7,137 nucleotides of DNA. Source: an uncultured Hyphomonadaceae bacterium (GTDB lineage: Bacteria > Pseudomonadota > Alphaproteobacteria > Caulobacterales > Hyphomonadaceae). The translations under genes and the position numbers were made by a program. The notes under the pieces were generated by a model that worked only from the letters and a program-made list of their open reading frames with translations, was not told the DNA's origin and ran no database searches. Where the stretch lies: the NCBI GenBank assembly GCA_938049795.1, contig CALLCD010000238.1, forward strand, positions 1-7,137, written 5' to 3'. Every line of letters starts with the position of its first letter. Position 1 is the first letter of the stretch. Of this stretch, positions 4,723 through 7,137 are shown one piece after another.

Positions 4723-7137
4723 TTATCCCAAGAGTGACGCAAGTTGGGTCGCCGCGCCGCGTAATTTGTCGATCGCCGCTTCTGCGTCGGCTTTGCGGGT
4801 GTGTTGCTCCTCGATTATTTCAGGCGGGGCGCGGGAGACGAATTTCTCGTTGGCGAGTTTCTTCTCGATGCCAGCAATGTCTTTTTCGAGTTTCTCGATC
4901 TCCTTGCCGAGACGGCTTTTCTCTTCGGCCAGGTCGATGAGGTCCGCGACTTGCAGGCCGAGCGTGGCTTCACCCAAGACAAGGCTGACCGCGCCGTCGG
5001 GCATGGCGTCGCTCAAGGTGATCTCTTCAAGGCGCGCGCGGCGTTTGATGACATCGCCATGACGGGCGAGACGGGCTTTCGTGTTCTCATTCGCGCCGAT
5101 GATGGCAAGGCTCGGTTTGGCGCCAGCGGGCACATTCAGCGTCCCGCGCACACCGCGCACTTCGGAAATGAAGTCGAGCATCCAGTCTAGCTCGGCGTCG
5201 GCCTCGGCATCCTGATATTCAGGCCCGAAATCCGACCAGCGCTCAAGCATCAAAAAGCCGTCGCGGGCCTCGGCAAGCTTGCCCCACAACTCTTCGGTGA
5301 GATATGGCATGAAGGGATGGAGTGCTTTGAGCATTTCATCGAACACCCATCCGGCGACAAGCCGCGTTTCGGCTTTGAGCGCTTCGTCATCGCCGCCAAG
5401 AAGCGGCTTGATCAGTTCGACATACCAGTCGCAATAGACGTTCCAGATGAAGCGGTAATTGGCGTCGGCCGCATCGTTGAAGCGGTAGGCGGCAATGGCG
5501 TCCGCGACGGCCGCTTGCGCACGGACAAGCTCGCCGATGACCCATTTGTTGGTTGGGTGTTTGATTGTGGACGGATCAATCCCCTGCCCGAACTGCACCT
5601 CGTTCATCTGGCAGAATTTGGCGGCGTTCCAGATCTTGGTTGCAAAATTGCGGTAGCCTTCAACGCCTTGGGTCGACATGCGGATGTTTCGGCCTTGGGT
5701 GGCTTGACGCGCAAGGAAAAAGCGTAAGGCATCGGCGCCATATTCATCGACAAGTTCCAGCGGGTCGACGACATTGCCCTTGGATTTGGACATTTTCTGC
5801 CCCTTCTCGTCGAGCACGAGGGCGTGGATGTAAACATCCTTGAACGGTGCTTTGCCGTCCATGAATTTGATCCCCTGCATCATCATCCGCGCCACCCAGA
5901 AGAAGATGATGTCAAACGCGGTGACGAGCACGGCGCCCGGGTAGAAGGCGTCAAGCTCTGGCGTTTTGTTCGGCCAACCCATCGTCGAGAATGGCCAGAG
6001 ACCGGAGGAGAACCATGTGTCTAGGACGTCTTCGTCTTGAACGAGATACACATCCCGCGGACGTTCTTCCACCGTATGCATCGTTCCAGTATGGGGCATT
6101 TGAAGAGGGCTTTCATCTAGGTTTACGCGAACCCCTTCATAGTCAGGATCATTCTCCGCCAAGGCTTTAGCGTCATCCCATGTTTTAGCGACAAAGACCT
6201 TTCTCTCGGCTGTGCTAACGTACCGCCCCCTATCCAGCATAGGCCCATACCAAACCGGAATGCGATGCCCCCACCAGAGTTGCCGCGAGATGCACCAAGG
6301 CTGGATGTCTTCCATCCAGTTATAATAGGTCTTCTCCCAATTGGTCGGCACGAAGCGGGTTTCGCCCTCACGCACGGCTTTGATGGCATCTTTGGCCAGC
6401 TCCTTCGCATTGACATACCATTGATCAGTCAGCCACGGCTCGATGACGACGCCGGAGCGGTCGCCAAAGGGTTGTTCGATTTTCAGCTTTTCGATCTCGT
6501 GCATCAGTTCGGCGTCTTCGAAATCGGCAAGCACCGCCTCGCGCGCCTCGAACCTATCGAGCCCGCGATAGCGCTGAGGGATCCCCGCCGTGTCTGCCTC
6601 ATCGCCATCGACGATTGCAGCGACAGAGGTCAAAATATTCATCACCTCCAGCCCTGCCCGCTTGCCGACCTCGAAATCGTTAAAGTCATGCGCAGGAGTG
6701 ATCTTCACCGCGCCGGAGCCTTTTTCCATATCGGGGTATTCGTCGGCGACAATCGGGATGCGGCGGCCAACGATTGGCAAGGTCACAAACTTGCCGACCA
6801 GCGATTTGTAGCGCTCATCATCGGGATGGACGGCGACACCCGTATCACCCAGCATCGTCTCGGGGCGCGACGTGGCGACGACGATATAATCGCGGCGTTC
6901 CGTGCCCGCCGGTTCGCCCTCCTCGTCAAAGACAGGGTGCTCATAGGTCACGCCATCAGCGAGGGGATAGCGCAGATGCCAGTATTGACCTTTGACCTCG
7001 CGCGGCTCGACCTCGAGATCGGAAATCGCGGTCTGGAAATGCGGGTCCCAGTTGACGAGGCGCTTGTCGCGATAGATCAGCCCTTCATTATAGAGATCGA
7101 CAAAGACTTTGCGCACGGCCTCGACCATCTGATTGTC
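4723..7137 (-). CDS. valS: Valyl-tRNA synthetase, N-terminus cut by window edge
   Basis: The last 804 codons of ValRS, the class I synthetase that charges tRNA-Val with valine and hydrolyses mischarged threonine. The frame is still open at 7137, so the start and the HIGH motif lie outside; roughly 90-100 residues are missing. In order, counting from the visible end: LVNWDP (27-32); the CP1 editing domain with TSRPETMLGD (89-98), GSGAVKITPAHDFNDFEVGKR; CISRQLWWGHRIPVWY; DTWFSS (373 on); KMSKS at 448-452 (bases 5782-5796); an anticodon-binding helical domain; and a C-terminal coiled coil of about 70 charged residues (from roughly 735) typical of ValRS tRNA-binding arms. The segment between VWYGPM and DEDVLDTW is longer than in many ValRS, and its codons differ from the rest of the gene (AGG, AGA, CTA, GGA), described under findings. 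Stop TAA at 4723-4725. Confidence 0.97.
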   Translation of the reverse strand, partial: DNQMVEAVRKVFVDLYNEGLIYRDKRLVNWDPHFQTAISDLEVEPREVKGQYWHLRYPLADGVTYEHPVFDEEGEPAGTERRDYIVVATSRPETMLGDTGVAVHPDDERYKSLVGKFVTLPIVGRRIPIVADEYPDMEKGSGAVKITPAHDFNDFEVGKRAGLEVMNILTSVAAIVDGDEADTAGIPQRYRGLDRFEAREAVLADFEDAELMHEIEKLKIEQPFGDRSGVVIEPWLTDQWYVNAKELAKDAIKAVREGETRFVPTNWEKTYYNWMEDIQPWCISRQLWWGHRIPVWYGPMLDRGRYVSTAERKVFVAKTWDDAKALAENDPDYEGVRVNLDESPLQMPHTGTMHTVEERPRDVYLVQDEDVLDTWFSSGLWPFSTMGWPNKTPELDAFYPGAVLVTAFDIIFFWVARMMMQGIKFMDGKAPFKDVYIHALVLDEKGQKMSKSKGNVVDPLELVDEYGADALRFFLARQATQGRNIRMSTQGVEGYRNFATKIWNAAKFCQMNEVQFGQGIDPSTIKHPTNKWVIGELVRAQAAVADAIAAYRFNDAADANYRFIWNVYCDWYVELIKPLLGGDDEALKAETRLVAGWVFDEMLKALHPFMPYLTEELWGKLAEARDGFLMLERWSDFGPEYQDAEADAELDWMLDFISEVRGVRGTLNVPAGAKPSLAIIGANENTKARLARHGDVIKRRARLEEITLSDAMPDGAVSLVLGEATLGLQVADLIDLAEEKSRLGKEIEKLEKDIAGIEKKLANEKFVSRAPPEIIEEQHTRKADAEAAIDKLRGAATQLASLLG

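Noticed and set aside
3395..5062. Plus-strand open frame of 555 codons opposite ilvD and the end of valS
   Set aside because: It runs antisense to two strongly conserved genes, and its translation is rich in His, Arg and Ala with no recognisable domain, as expected from the mirror of GC-biased codons.
1..7137. Search for mobile, defence, CRISPR or secondary-metabolite signals
   Set aside because: All strands are accounted for by housekeeping or conserved uncharacterised genes; no arrayed repeats, transposase, integrase or toxin-antitoxin-like pairs were seen.

Overview
The window looks like ordinary chromosome from an alphaproteobacterium. The DNA is moderately GC-rich (near 58% where I counted it by hand), and the recognisable proteins resemble alphaproteobacterial versions. 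A Caulobacterales/Hyphomonadales-type host is my guess, based on the general look of ValRS, DHAD and exonuclease III rather than on any marker gene. I see no mobile element, phage gene, CRISPR array, rRNA or tRNA.

Layout. The left part is read on the plus strand: the C-terminal portion of a DUF1287-family protein (1-536, start outside the window), then a complete exonuclease III gene (599-1375). The rest is read on the minus strand, in transcription order from the right edge: valS without its first ~90-100 codons (7137-4723), ilvD (4618-2891), a two-helix membrane protein of the DUF3137 family (2858-1851), and a small exported protein of unknown function (1758-1381). The two blocks converge, with only 5 bases between the xth stop and the small gene's stop. 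Minus-strand gaps are 104, 32 and 92 bases. The short ilvD-DUF3137 gap is compatible with co-transcription. The 92-base gap carries two inverted repeats and is the best candidate for a regulatory or terminator region. No gene-free stretch exceeds 300 bases.

Function. Three genes are housekeeping: DNA repair (xth), branched-chain amino acid synthesis (ilvD) and valine charging of tRNA (valS). ilvD and valS both concern valine, but the 104-base gap gives no direct sign that they are regulated together. The DUF1287 protein, the DUF3137 protein and the small secreted protein are uncharacterised envelope or putative envelope proteins. I found no convincing new multi-gene system. The items most worth a second look are a codon-usage-atypical patch inside valS (about 5,990-6,240), the nested inverted repeats at 1,785-1,852, and the two-cysteine exported helical protein.
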